Source: Cichorium intybus
Taxonomy: Eukaryota > Streptophyta > Magnoliopsida > Asterales > Asteraceae
DNA: 64,000 bases
Direction of reading: 5' to 3'
Assembly: GCA_023525715.1 (NCBI GenBank)
Contig: CM042009.1
Coordinates: forward strand, 127,994,645 to 128,058,644
The notes below the pieces were generated by a model. It saw nothing but the letters and a program-made list of their open reading frames with translations, did not search any database and was not told the DNA's origin. Position 1 is the stretch's first letter, and every line of letters begins with the position of its first letter. Positions 16,740 through 32,883 of this stretch are shown here, piece by piece. Made by a program: the position numbers and the translations under genes.

Positions 16740-19700
16740 CTAGCGGGTGACCCGTGCGTTGCACGGGTCGATGGGTTAGAATTTCCAAAGTACAATGCCT
16801 TAATAAAAAGAAATAAAAAGAACATTGTAATAATAGATAGAAAGAAATGAAAATGTAATGTTACTATAAAAAAATAAATGAAAGTATGTCGCCTTAAATA
16901 AAAATTTACTGAACATCTATTCCTTTGTTACCTTATGTAGCAACTTTTCATGCCACCACATGTAATTGTATCTTCCTGCTCTGCTTTGTGTAACTTCCTT
17001 TTTTATCAAACTTGCTAAAAAAATGAAGATCATAAAAACATAGAAAAATTATTAAACATTCTGAATAAATTACGCATAGAAATCTGCAATAGGTGTAATG
17101 CAAGTTTTCCTAGGCCTTGGTCCATGGATTAGCAAAGCGGGCCGAAGTTTCTACTTTTTATTATAGGGCTCAAAGCAAGAAATAGCAATACACTTTGGTT
17201 CATTTGTGTATTAATTATTATAGCATTCCTACTTTCATTTCTTTCTATTAAAGTAGGAAAAAGTGAAAGTAGGATGCTATGATAAACAAATAAATGAAAG
17301 TACATTGCTATTTCTTGCATTTACACCTAACATTCGAAAACTCGCCTACCTTATTGTCAACAGATAAGCCATATTTTTATGCACCTCCTTCACTTAAAGC
17401 CAACTCCTTTGCTCCATCATGTAATATCTATTTTAAAAATAATAAATTTCACATTAAGAAAAAAAATCAAGGCATTCTAAAATCTCAGCATTACAAAGAT
17501 TCATGCAACTTTTAATTTTAAAACCACGTGTTTTGGTTCCTGTTTTATAGTTTACAATCTTTTAAAACAAAGGAATATAAAACCTAAACACACCCTTTCA
17601 AGTATTGCATACTTTTATTGTCTGATAGACATTTGCATGGATGACTGAAGTATAGCTCTGAAGCTCTCTCTCATCAAAGCCCGTTTGAAACAGTAGTTTT
17701 GGCTGTGAGAAAATTAGGGTTTTTTTTCACTTTTTAAAATAGAAAATTGTAGAAAAAGATAATATTTGTAAATAGATTTGCATGATAATTCGACCTATTT
17801 GAAAATTGTAGACTCCCTGACTCTCCAGCAACTAAACAAAATCAATCCCAGTTGACATATTTAATATATATTCATTAGTAGATTAATTTAAACCAAAAAT
17901 AGAATATAGGGTTAAATGCAAGATATAGCAACATATTCATTAAAAAAATATGAATTATACCAAGTAATAGAAGTTTCTGAATATGTTTTTCTGTCTTTGT
18001 TTCTTGTTCAATCCTTCTTTCTATTTCTGCAGCCTGAAAACCATAACATTAATTGTCAAATTTGAGAAATATGCATAAAACCTATAATTATAGATGAAAG
18101 GACAAATTTGAAAAAGTACTGAATGTTTGCACATATTACCTGAACATTTTCTTCTGTATTAGCTTGATTACCACGTTTGTGTCTAATACAAAGTAAGCCC
18201 ATATTCTGAAGTGTAATTTTATAAAAACTTAGATCCAAGTTGCATTTTTCATTGTTGAATATTATGCTTCTAGAAGACAGAGTGCACCTGAAATTAACCA
18301 CTTGTCCCAATAAATTCAAGAATTTATGAACCACATTCATTTGAATCACTGTTAACATTATTGAAACTGACCCTAGGTCTAAAATTACATGAAATTAAAT
18401 GGAAATAGAGGATCTCCCAAGAGGGCCCCTTAATCTAATCTTCAATTAGTTTTCTGGAAATCACAAGATGATTTGCTCTTTCTTTCTTCAGCTATTTCTT
18501 AATATTTCAGCTTTTGAAATTCACCACAGGAAGATAGATAATTTAGTTTTCAAATATCTAGAAGGAGAAACAGTTCAATTGTTGCTGGATAAGGGAGTAC
18601 TTTTCCCCTTAATTTTATGTAATGCAATTGACTACTTATGTTCCAATTAAGACACAAAGAACTCTATGAACTCATTTTTCCAACATTCGAAAACGAAAAA
18701 AAATGTATGAAAAGGTACTTCACCAAACGATTGTTTACTTGTGAAATCTACTACATTGAAGGAAAATAATATCGGAGCTTACTTTTGTGATTCAATGATA
18801 GGCAAACGTCCTACGATAAGTTCACAATATATCTCGATCAAATCATATGATGCGATCAGCTTCTCTTCCCTAATTACATGTTCAACCTGATAGAAATTTT
18901 AAAATCAGCACATAGATCTCATAGCCCCCATTGAATCAACTCAAAAACGCTGTTATTCTGTATGAAATTTTTTTTTCGATTCCAATGATGAATTTGAAGT
19001 AAAAGGGTCAGATTAATCAGGATACTTACTCGAATTCTGGCAGTTCGGTCCTGTCCTGACTCCAATAATTAAGCTAACTCTCTCTTCATTTGATTAATTT
19101 GTATTACCTTTTTATTCCTCATCAACTTGATTCGTGATGTCGCTAATTTTAACGACGTTTTGCAGCATCGATCAATGAACTCAAAGTCAACCCTCGGATA
19201 ATTACATAGAGAGATTTTCGTAAACTAAAACCATAATCTTACCATTTAGCGATCTTGAATCTCGAAAATATTCAACAAAATCATAACAAATAGTTAAATA
19301 CTAATGTAGTTTAACGTGTTTAATCGAAGGAGTATTTGTATAACCTGTTGTATGACAAGTATTGCTTCTATCAAGACCTTGAGAAATCCTCTGAATCGCG
19401 ACAAATGAACCACCGTCGTGTCCTCCTCTATCATCCATTCCCAGAATAACACACACAAATACACAGACTAAATGAGGTTCGTTTCCACCCTTTTTAACAT
19501 GAAATGGACGGTGATTTGGATTTCGGCAGAACCACCAAATTCTCCGTCTTCGTTTCCACATTGGATGAGGAAAGAGAAATTATCAAGGGGATATCGAAGC
19601 AATATCATTCAAGAAGGAAGAAACTGTGTTTTCTAGAGATAGAAAAGGAAAAGAAATACAACCAAACAAATGGGATTTACCTGAAATCACCGATTGAATA

Positions 19701-20197
19701 TGAAATCATAAAATTGTTCGATTTCCTCCTGCGACTCACCCAAGCATCTTTCAACAATCCTCGCTTCTGTATGGACATGGTAGCAGCGAGATTTAGTCAT
19801 GAAACTTCACCATCTTGATTTATCAAGGAGACGATGTTGGTGCGGTGATAATGGTCATATCGTCATGGTGAGAACAGCGATGGTAGTAGCAGATGGTGAT
19901 GGAGAGAGGTTAGATAGAGTGGAGGTTTGACGGTGGGCTTCAAGTGGTCTCGAATGCGCTACTTCCTGGCTTGTTCGACGGATCGAGCAGGGTTTTCATC
20001 GATGGATGTTTGGACACGTTAAGGGAGGAAGCGGTGGAGAATGGAGACTGGAGATAAAAGGGTGGAGGTGGTGGGTAACAAATGGAATGGATGTATCGGT
20101 GGAAGAAAACGGATCCAAATTGGATCCAGAACCCGCGACCCGCGTTACAAAGGAAAAAACGTTACATGTACCAAAAAATTATGTTTTTAAATATAGA
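16740..20197 (-). mobile_element. Helitron-like element, 3.46 kb, inserted in the tandem repeat
   Basis: On the minus strand the element starts TCTATATTTAAAAACATAA (plus 20197 downward) and ends with a GC-rich hairpin (GACCCGTG-CAAC-GCACGGGTC region, plus 16748-16770), a short spacer and CTAG at 16740-16743. A 5' TC, a 3' hairpin and CTRR, inserted between host A and T with no target duplication, are the Helitron signature. The two flanks rejoin as one repeat unit, apart from an extra TATAAA on the 5' side. I find no Rep/helicase ORF. Short frames (17129-17320, 18056-18358, 19301-19561, all minus) are of unknown nature. A captured gene fragment is possible but not recognisable by eye, so the element is presumably non-autonomous. 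Confidence 0.75.
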
Positions 20198-20575
20198 TAT
20201 AAATGTTAAATACATAACCTAATTCGAAAGCTCAATTTCATAAAAGTTTATCCCAACAGTTATTTTTATAATAATAAAAATTTTCTAAATAAGTAATTTT
20301 TATATTAATAAGCAAAAGTTATAGTTAAGAATAACATTATATTAAAAAGTATTATACACCCTATTGTCATTAAACATCCAGGCGCATGCTCCTATTGGGC
20401 TGATTTAGTCCCTAATGTTACCGTAGTAGCAAATCATGGAAATTCTTCCAAACAAAAAACTGAAACTAAGGATGACAAAATAAGGTGCAAAAATGACGAG
20501 TGTGGATTGGTGATATCACAAAACAGGTGGGGCATTTTTTTTTTTTTTTGTTAAAGGGCTTTTAGGAGACATTAT
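20198..20575. repeat. Unit 2 of the tandem repeat, right part, with internal deletion
   Basis: Resumes the repeat after the Helitron and then jumps, near 20356, from the equivalent of about 15400 in unit 1 to the equivalent of about 16395. About 1 kb is therefore missing. It ends with the same GGGCTTTTAGGAGA boundary. Confidence 0.75.
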
Positions 20576-21142
20576 TAATCTAATATACATAATTTGTTAA
20601 TTTAAATAAGATGATAAACACTGAACTTGAATCAAAGAGTTAACTAAACATAAAAAATGTTAAAATAATATTTGTTAATAGTTAATAAAATTAAATACAA
20701 TGTTAAATACTTAACCTAATTCGAAAAGTCAAATTTCCTAAAAGTTTATCCAACAACTTTTGTTTTATAATAATAATAATAATTTTCTAAATAAGTAATT
20801 TGTATATTAATAAGCAAAACTTATAGTTAAAAATAACATTATATTAAAAAGTATAATACATGGCAAAGAAAACATCATTTCATATTTAAACTAATCATCA
20901 TGATCAAAATTGAAAATTTGTCAAATAAGATACTTTTAACAAATTAATCATAAGGTTGTGTCTTATACACACCCTACAATTTTTAGGATGCTAACGTAAC
21001 CTATCACACATGCGAAAAACATCCTATTGTCTAGGATGGTCCGATGATTAGAAACCTTGTAGTGGTAGACCCTTACCATCCCTCTCTATTTTGTTACTTT
21101 TTTTTTTCAGTTACATGATACTAAAGAATATAACTACTTAAA

Positions 21143-21240
<98 letters not shown>

Positions 21241-21888
21241 GATCAATTACCATATTTTTCAATGATTGTATTCTTTGATGTATGATTGGATTATATTAGA
21301 TTATGATATAGTGTTTTTATAAAGATTCCTTGAATTTAAATATCTAACAAATTATATAATGGGTTTTAACAAAATGGTATGTTAGATATGTTCTTTTGAA
21401 TTGGTTTTCAGGATTTGAGATCTTTTAATTGCTTTGATAACTATTGAAAAAATCAAAAGAAGACAAATATAAAAGAATTATTATAATTTAGAAATTTATA
21501 AAATTAAATTAAATCAACTACAACACGGTTATTTGTTTGTTGTTTGTCATTAAAAAGAGGTTATATTTTATAACTCCAATAAGTATTTTTTTTAATAATA
21601 AAAAATACTTAAACAAATAGATAAGTTATAATGGACATCATATTTCATTTAATCATCTCAATGTCTTTACTGTGGTCATTAATAGATAAATTAAAAAAGT
21701 TAGGAGTTTCAAATTAATATGATTCAAAATAAATAGAATATCTTAAACCATATTAGTTTAATTAAGATGACCTTAGCTACAAACACTTGTAAAAACATAT
21801 GTAAATTAGTGTAAGAATTGCTTCTGTAACCATCAAATTGATACGTGTATCAAAACATGCATCTTTCTTGAAAGAATCTTTAAAAAGC
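20576..21888. repeat. Unit 3 of the tandem repeat (3'-truncated)
   Basis: Follows unit 1 closely up to TTGAAAGAATCTTTAAAAAG and then diverges near 21888, lacking the last 240 bases of the unit. It contains the same AGGTTGTGT hairpin region, here with mismatches (about 20953-20990), and a TA expansion absent from unit 1. Confidence 0.8.
21146..21238. repeat. (TA)n expansion within unit 3
   Basis: About 93 bp of TA dinucleotides. The equivalent place in unit 1 (about 15695-15712) has only GTAATACATATTTAAAATG, so the array arose after the duplication. Confidence 0.95.
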
Positions 21889-24800
21889 GTTTACTTCTAA
21901 AAACATAAATTTTCTTTGCATAATTATTTTCGAATACAACTTTACTAAACTGATATTGGTTATAGTAATTACAATGCCTTCATGTTTTCCAAGTTCAAGT
22001 TTCTCTAAGTTTTGTAACTGTTTAGATACAGTATCAAATAAAATAACAAATTCGTGTTATATATTCGAGCACTATATAACTTCTGTAAGTCAATTAAACA
22101 TAATTTATATATCTTAGATAAAGTTTCCATATTCAACCTGCCATCCTAAACCGATAGGACCCATTGGCGTCAATATCATCATTTATTACACGTAAAATTT
22201 TCAAAAATGACATAGATCTCTTCATAAATAATTACTCTTGGGATCTTACCAAGCATATACTTTTCATCTTAAATTGCATATGTCTATAATCGTCAAAAAA
22301 AAATTTAAAGTTTCTTATCTGTTATCTATTTTCTTAACCGTGAATATCTATAATAGTCTCATTTATATACAATAAATAATTCCATATGGCCAAAATTTTA
22401 GAAACGGTATAGTATTTGCCATACGAACTAACTTTTCAAATATATATCATATTGACAACTACGTACTTTTTAATCATATTCAAGAATAACTATATTGACA
22501 ACTAACAACTAAGTAGGTATATGTTGTATGTACGGGAAAAGATAACTCGCAACTTAATGTGTATCAGTTTTGTCTATATTGAAAAGAAAAAAAAAATCTG
22601 GTTTCTTTTGTCTTTTATTAGTAGGTTTCAGTGTTATATGCAGAAAAGAAATAAATTTTTGGTTACCCATGAATGGAAAGAATTTACTGATTAAATTTTT
22701 TATCGGTTACAATATTTATCATAAATTAACAGGTTTGAATTGTTAGTTATCTTTAGAAGAAAAAAAATAATTGGTTGCCTAATAAAGAAATGATGCACAA
22801 ATTTGGTTGATATTACAAATAACGCTTCCTAAAAAACAATAGACAAAACCAACATCTTATTTTTTCTAAAAAAATGGTTGATAAAACTTATTTAAATTTT
22901 AATAGGCAAAATAGGCATACTATTTATTATTATCTTAAAATAAAAGCATTCGAGTAACACATATACGCAATGCAAGTCTTTTTTCTGGGAGAGTAATCAT
23001 CGTTTATTGTTCATATATTGAAACAATTTAATTTTTCCAACAGTCAAATATCCCAATAATAAATAAAACTATAAAAAGTCTGAACAAATTTTATACAAAA
23101 TATATATATGTTTCACGTTTGTAATTAAAATAGAACCAACAAAGTTAAGATATATAAGCTTATTTCCTAAATCAAATAATACTTTAGCTGAAAATTTTTA
23201 AGCAATACAAATATGAGAAAGCCTTAATTTTCATCTACCTTCCATGACTGATAATGTAATAGTTACTATATATTCTGGCTATTTTTCATAAAGAAAAGGG
23301 TTAATGTCATAAAATAACAACTACCAATACAACTCTTTAAGTCACTTATTTTTTAATTGTATTTAAATAGATCACTAAACTTTTTTTTGTGTTCTCATTA
23401 TATCATTAAAGTGCATTTAAATCTAGTATTCTACCAATTTCGATGTCATTATGGATGCAGTGGTAGTGTTAGAATGCCCTAAATGAATAAATAATGTTAT
23501 ATTGAATGTCACATTGGACAAAACGTAAGATTTAGTGTCAGTTTTATCTGGATAAAATCTCTTTTAATAGTGTAATGAAAATATAGAAAAAAGTTTAGCA
23601 ACCTATTGAATAGAATTAAAATATAAATGATCTAAAAAATAAATTATGTATTATTAGTGGTCATCATATTAACCGTAAAGAAAAATGATTACACTACTTA
23701 AAAGAAAATAATATGAGAAAGATATGTTCGTAATAATATATTTAAAGTCGGGTTTCTTGTATTTTGGAATCTGACTGTCATGAAAATAACTCTAATCCAC
23801 CAGCAAACATCAAGTTTCATTACGCCACTTAAAGTTTCAAATGGGCCTCCTAATTAATATTGCCCCATGCCTCTGTTAACACTCCATAAAATCCATGGGG
23901 ACCGATTTTGATGGATGCATTTCAACCGTGGTCAATAATCACCTACAACTGTGCTTATAAATCAATTAGATAATTGTTCATCCACTAAGTGTAAAGAAAA
24001 TTATTTACTTAAAATTAGGTAGATATAAGTAGATATATGTTATTGAAATAGTTAATTTATTGTTGTTAACTATGAAAAACATATTTTCACATAATTAAAA
24101 AAATTAATATAACACATTTTGTTATTATCTCATACCATAATTATATTACAAGTTTAAATTTTATTATAGTTATATAATTTCATACAATTTATAAAATAAA
24201 TTTCAAATTCATGGTGCATGATAACATTTTCTCTCGAACATGCGTGTGATCTTAATATCGTCTCTACAAATGAGTTGTGAATAAATAAAAGCATATATAA
24301 ATTTTAATTAAATATAAATTTCACTGTTACATTAAATGAAATTAAACAGTACTATGGTGCAATGCACCATTTGAAAGATCCACCGTAAACCCACTCCAAG
24401 ACTCAATGATAGGGTAAGTCATGAAATATAAATAACATTTTGTGCCTTTAAATTAAAAATAATTTATTTGATCCATTCAAACATTGATCAAGCTAACATA
24501 ATCTTTATTCTTTGTAATATTTTATTTACCTATAAATTCCCATTTAGTATTAGCTATAGTGATTTTTATAGTTAATTATTTGAAACAATTTTATTTTTTT
24601 TAAAACACTATTTGTATATCTATTAGTTTATTTGATATTTTAAATTGTTTGTAAATTTAACACCATATATAACGCTTTTTCAATAGAATAGTAGTGTTTG
24701 GATATCTTTACAATATATTTAAATTAAAAAATTAAATATATCATCGAAAATTACAAAATTAACATAAAAATATAAATATAAACGAGTTTACTGTGTAAAA

Positions 24801-25313
24801 ATACCAATTTAATATTCTTTAAATAAATATTGTTCTTAAACCATTTAAAATTTGAAGTCTAAAAATTAAGAGATATAGATTTGTTTCAATTTTTTTGGCA
24901 AATATACAGCACTTTTTCTGCAAAAATAAAAAATAAAATAAAATGTATTTGATATATAGACAGAGGGACACGCGAACCAGAAACACCCGATGTTTGCATA
25001 TATATCATGGTACCCAAAAAAACGTCGGTAACTAGGATCAAGACGAGGTATAAATTATCTACGATTTAGGTCCTGCCCTTCATTAAAGTAAGGCCATACG
25101 TGGTCACATGCAACTAGAGGATCAAGACGAGGTATAAAAAATCTTCAAGTTAGAATAATATGAGAAACAATATTCTAACGTTCCAAAAAGATTTTGTTAT
25201 AAAAATAACTAATACTACTTTTCAGGAACACATAAGTTAGAACAAAATGTGTCAACAAGGTTATTTTTTTGTCTAAATTTGTCATGATCTCTCGTCCTTG
25301 CAAATTACATTAC

Positions 25314-25318
<5 letters not shown>
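21889..25318. other. AT-rich stretch without recognisable genes
   Basis: About 3.4 kb with very high AT content and no open frame of interest on either strand. A perfect 17-bp palindrome, ATGGTGCAATGCACCAT, lies at about 24353-24369. I see no LTR tips, TIR pair or coding similarity here. It may be very old transposon relics or plain intergenic DNA. Confidence 0.6.

Positions 25319-25398
<80 letters not shown>
25319..25398. repeat. Compound (TA)n-(CA)n microsatellite
   Basis: About 55 bp of TA followed by about 25 bp of CA dinucleotides. Confidence 0.95.
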
Positions 25399-27124
25399 AG
25401 ACCATAGCAATTCGAATATAGTTATTTAATTAAAAAGTCAAATTTTAACAAGTCAAATGGAAATTGGCATCTAGAATTCTCCCCTGTCATCAAAAGCATT
25501 AGATGTGCAACAACAGTAAAGCTCAATAACTTATCATTGTCCTAAAACAGTTGCTGAGTTATCATGATCTATAAATATGTGTCAATTCGCCCCTACCATT
25601 TCACAATCTAAATTTATGATGTTTAAACTCATGAATATCTCAGAAGTTATTACCATATTTTAAAATATTATATATAGCATAAAGCAATTCGTTTCTTGTT
25701 GCATGGATTGATTCATTAAAAAATATGTGTTTGCTCTTAAAGTAATCGTTTCTAATATTTGAACATATTTTTTAAAAGTCATCGTCGTAATAAATGTTAT
25801 AATTAGGTTTGTTTAGATGGTAGCTTTTTTTTATGATAATCCAAAGGTTATGTGTAGAACTTTATCCTTGCCTCCTTGTTGGTGCCTATTGTGAATTAGC
25901 AAAGATTGGTCAACGGATATGAAACAATAATTTCTTCTTAACAGATGTTATTTCTCGACATAAGAAACTGATGCACATAATAAACTGATGCACATAAATA
26001 ATTCCAAGATAAATGGCAAGAGCGAAATTCCTCTAACATGTTTTTCTTAATGAAATCAGTCTCACAACCAAGCTTGATATTGGAGCATATAATATTATAA
26101 GATACATCTCTAATCAAGGAATTCCTTTTCATAATCCTAAACTTTGTTTGTTTTTCATTTATAGAACATACTTTCTTTCTTGGCAATTATGACATATAAA
26201 CTCAGTTTCCTTTCTTAACTATATATTTTCAAACATCAATACTCAGTATCATATGGATTCACTTTGAACTACTTAGCGAGTACATACTCTTCTACCTTTT
26301 TAATACACAAAGTACATCGATTTATGCATAAGTTCTTTAAATACCAAAGGTGATCGTTATCACTTAACATAAAAAATCCTTAGACAAAACAGGCGAAAGA
26401 TATTAAAATTTTGATGATCTTAAGAATCGTGGCTAAGTATATCAATAGATGACTGCTAACACTTACCGGATGCAATAGTAACGTTTATTGATCTCAAATG
26501 TGAAGTGACTAAAATGAACGGAGATGTCCTTCCTTATACAGTTATACTTGGCCTTGCGCACAGAAATGAAACTAAGGGGGATATTTCAGAATATACAAGG
26601 AATATAAAAGACGACTCTAGAATACTTTGTATTCTTGCCACACTTGGGTTGGGCTTCAAACTTTGGGTCCTCACAGTTAACAACCCTAATAGTGTGCCCA
26701 TATGATAATCTAGTTAACTTTGAGTAGTCGAGTCTTAGGATACTGGGATGGGTTAGATATTATAGAAAATTTCAAATTTTGTGAGATGTAAATGGAGTTG
26801 TGATCCCCGAGACATAAGAAGTGTGCAAAATAGTTAGAAATTTAAATCAAAAAAATTAGTGAGTTAAGAGTGTGTGGAAGATATCATATATGTTACACAA
26901 AATAATATATATACTATATCATTCATTTTCATATGCATGCTTTTATATGAAAGAGTATATATAATGTGAGAGTAATTTGATAATAACCGTTGCTTAGGTG
27001 ATTAAAATTATCACTATAGATAGTTGAACTACAAAGTCTACAATTTATAAGTGATATATAGAAGATAAATCCTAGAAATAAGGCCTACATATTTACATCA
27101 TCATATTCTAGAATATTATAAAAT
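25399..27124. other. AT-rich stretch with no recognisable gene
   Basis: Short frames at 25938-26186 (minus) and 26505-26705 (plus) show no recognised domain. A 16-17-bp direct repeat of ACTGATGCACATAA lies at about 25968-25998. The stretch may include very decayed copia sequence upstream of the RNase H scrap, but nothing can be shown by eye. Confidence 0.5.
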
Positions 27125-27345
27125 TTCAATCAAGTGAGTAATCCAAACAAGTTTGCTAGTAATATTTGCAAGAGCTTTATATTTAGATTCATAGCTTTAT
27201 CATGATATTGTAAGTTGTTTCTTGGTAATCCATGACACTAAATTGCCACCTAAGAAAATTGAGTATCCATATGTCGAGCGACAAGCGCCAATGCACCAAC
27301 CCCAATTAGCGTCTGAGTAGCCAATGAGCGTTCGATCATTTCTAC
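27125..27345 (-). pseudogene. Decayed copia RNase H fragment
   Basis: The minus-strand reading from about 27345 gives the RNase H core in recognisable order: GYSDANWG, then RSTYGYSIFLGGNLVSW, then a KKQ...S..ESKYKALAN segment. Two stops lie in a row where the serine-rich part should be. Copia RNase H normally carries D, E and D catalytic residues; the first (in YSDANW) and the Glu (in ESKYKAL) are visible. No flanking RT or LTR is visible, so this is an old isolated scrap. Confidence 0.7.
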
Positions 27346-27636
27346 AATTAAAATGACGGCCAAAATTTTACCTTTCCTTTAACACAAATAAGAATGCAGT
27401 TTACGGTAAGAAAACCGTCATGAATGGGTTATAATAGGAGTGTACCCGCGCAATGCGGTGGACGTCGAATAGTTTTTTCTTTTGACAATTATTTTTTAAG
27501 CGGCAGGTTGGAAATACGTTGCTTCCGTCGAATATCTTATACTTCGACGACAATGTTGTAGTTGGTTCCATTGGCATGCTAATTTCCTCCACAAAATCAA
27601 ACGAATAACCAAAAGTCTAGATAATGAAGTGTCTTA
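27346..27636. other. Short spacer with a GC-rich hairpin-like block
   Basis: ACCCGCGCAATGCGGTGG at about 27446-27463 resembles the hairpin tips of some plant Helitron or other repeat ends, but no CTRR or partner end is clear. A 63-codon minus-strand frame (27401-27592) has no recognisable domain. Confidence 0.4.
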
Positions 27637-27974
27637 GACCGATCGGTATACTCCTCACGAAGCTACCATGAAGTTCAGCTGGAAGCCCATCACACGCGTG
27701 CACAACGCCCCGTGTCCACCATGATAGGTATTTTATGGTCCTCTGTGCTCCCCTTCACGACATATCACACCCAATCACATATCAGCACCATTTAACACTC
27801 AATCATATATCAGAACACTCAATCAGTTTAGTTTTATTATTTATTTCTTTTAATTAGAAATGGTGATGTGGTGTGATAGGTATATCAATGTTTATGTGAT
27901 ATGGTGTGGTGATGAGTTGGAAGTGATGTGACATCCTATCACATGTGATCATGTGATGGGTATAACTAATAGCC
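27637..27974. mobile_element. PIF/Harbinger-type MITE (338 bp)
   Basis: Flanked by TTA on both sides (27634-27636 and 27975-27977), the 3-bp target duplication typical of PIF/Harbinger. The ends are imperfect inverted repeats: GACCGATCGGTATACTCC on the left and, inverted, GGCTATTAGTTATACCC on the right, both followed by TCAC. Inside are inverted ATCACAT/ATGTGAT words. No ORF is present, so it is non-autonomous. Confidence 0.65.
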
Positions 27975-28483
27975 TTAGTGAGATTTTTGTTGGTTTTAGT
28001 TGGATTTTTTGGATTGTTGATGTACATAGATGTTTTATCATGGAATTCTTGAAATCAATGTCTGCATGAATTCAGATAAGACAATATATGTGTGTTTTAA
28101 TTTTTTAAAGTAATTATAAGAAACAATAACAATGAAAATGATGGTAGTTGTACATCACATCTATTTAAAGAAGGAACAGAGAATCTAAATAGTGTCAATA
28201 CAAAAATTGAGATAGACATCACCAATTTCATTTGCATTTACCAATAGCGATACAAAATTGTTGATGAATATGAGATAATGGGGTGGACCAAGAAAAATAT
28301 GCAACGGTAAAACTGACACAGACACAGTAAGGACCAAATGTGGAAGGTAAAATTCAAGGTTAACATCAGTAAGGACCAAAACAGAAATTTTAAATTACTT
28401 ATGGGGAATCGAACCTCAACTGTTCAATTTCGTGTGTACGGAGGGTTACATCATATCTCTTACGGCTGGCAAAAATGTATCGT
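27975..28483. other. Unassigned spacer
   Basis: About 500 bp with no recognisable gene or terminal repeats. Short frames (for example 28185-28379 minus) show nothing familiar. Confidence 0.5.
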
Positions 28484-28630
28484 GTAAAACTAACCAACAT
28501 GTCACCAACCGTACCAATAAAGTCGGTAGCCAATATGTTTGGCTGGTAATACCATACCAATTAAACAATATTGGTACGGTAACGGTACAAAATTTTGAAT
28601 ACCACGGTTGTATCGTACCAACCAATTTAT
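28484..28630. repeat. GGTACGGTA-type dispersed repeat, copy 1
   Basis: Rich in GTACCAA, TTGGTACGGTA and GTACGGT words, with an internal potential foldback. The same words occur in similar order and orientation at about 32090-32280. The two copies lie on the outer sides of the pair of TIR elements at 28991-31794. Confidence 0.5.
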
Positions 28631-28635
28631 ATACG

Positions 28636-28642
<7 letters not shown>

Positions 28643-28713
<71 letters not shown>

Positions 28714-28737
28714 CATATATGTATATATATATATACA

Positions 28738-28800
<63 letters not shown>

Positions 28801-28818
28801 GTATATACATATATATAC

Positions 28819-28903
<85 letters not shown>

Positions 28904-28905
28904 TA

Positions 28906-28990
<85 letters not shown>
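28643..28990. repeat. (TA)n array with TATACA/TATGTG interruptions
   Basis: About 350 bp of TA dinucleotides with scattered single-base interruptions. It is the left border of TIR element D. Confidence 0.97.
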
Positions 28991-31909
<2,919 letters not shown>

Positions 31910-32089
31910 AATTCCAATACTCATATTTTTATTTTTTATTAGGAGTAATAACTAACAAGTCACACTCAGAAATTAATTATTAAAACAACTCTTAATATTA
32001 ATTCTTTTTCAAACAATAATAGATATTAAAATTAAACTAATTACACGAGTAACCCGAAAATAAGCGACGATCAGTTAAGGCAGGCAATA

Positions 32090-32280
32090 TTAAAAGTAAA
32101 GTTTTTGGTATATACCAATACCAACTTGTACCAACCAAACTTGTTGGTAGCCAAATAAGTTGGTACCAAGTATACTTGGTACGGTACTGATAATCAAATT
32201 TTGTTACCAATTATACTTGGTACGGTACACAATATAAAAACCTCGGTACCGTACCAATTCCACCGCTAATACCTCTCAAG
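32090..32280. repeat. GGTACGGTA-type dispersed repeat, copy 2
   Basis: Dense in TTGGTACC, CTTGGTACGGTAC and GGTACCGTACC words that can fold back on one another. Same family and orientation as 28484-28630. Confidence 0.5.
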
Positions 32281-32883
32281 TCTTTTCAACTTTTAGGTTG
32301 TATATATTGATTATTTATTTAATTTAATTAACTTTGAATTAAAAAATTAAATACCGGAAAGTTAAGTGACACCTACATGATTTTAAAAATATACATTTAC
32401 CTATCGTCTAATCAAAATATAATAGTAACTATAACGTATAGATACAACTCATATGTCAAATATAAACATGAGATATTATAAAAAGTCAAAAATTTTAAAT
32501 AAGATATATTTGAACAAAAAAAATAAACTTATATTAAAATCAAGATTTGCTAAAATGTTATGCTAGATTTAGAAGTTTCTCTAATGAGTTGTATCACTTT
32601 TACTTAAAATCGTTATCTTCCGTTAACTTTATTTTAAAAAAACTACTTTCAATCATTATTTTCCATTAACTTCACTTTCAACTCAATTACAATAACGGAA
32701 AATAGTATTAAAGAGAAGAATAAGAGTGTTGCCATAAAATGTAGTCTGGAATTTACACATAAAGTCATAAAGATAACACATCATAACATTGTTTATAGTC
32801 TACAAATGTATGTTTCCTCATAAATGAAATCACGATCAGGCTCTTCCAAGGCTTTCATTGTTGCAACACAAATTTTTTATCAT
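32281..32883. other. AT-rich host flank of copia II
   Basis: About 600 bp, non-coding, ending in ATCAT, the candidate 5-bp target duplication of copia II. The opposite copy of the duplication is not visible because the 3' LTR is interrupted. Confidence 0.5.

Noticed and set aside
18056..18358. 100-codon minus frame in the Helitron as a captured host gene
   Set aside because: No recognisable motif and no exon-like continuation; left as unknown Helitron interior.
24340..24380. Perfect palindrome ATGGTGCAATGCACCAT as a possible Helitron 3' hairpin
   Set aside because: No CTRR follows on either strand at the right distance and no partner 5' end is visible.
27440..27470. ACCCGCGCAATGCGGTGG block as a second Helitron end
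   Set aside because: It resembles the hairpin at 16748-16770, but the following bases read CTATT-like on the minus strand, not CTRR, and no other end was found.
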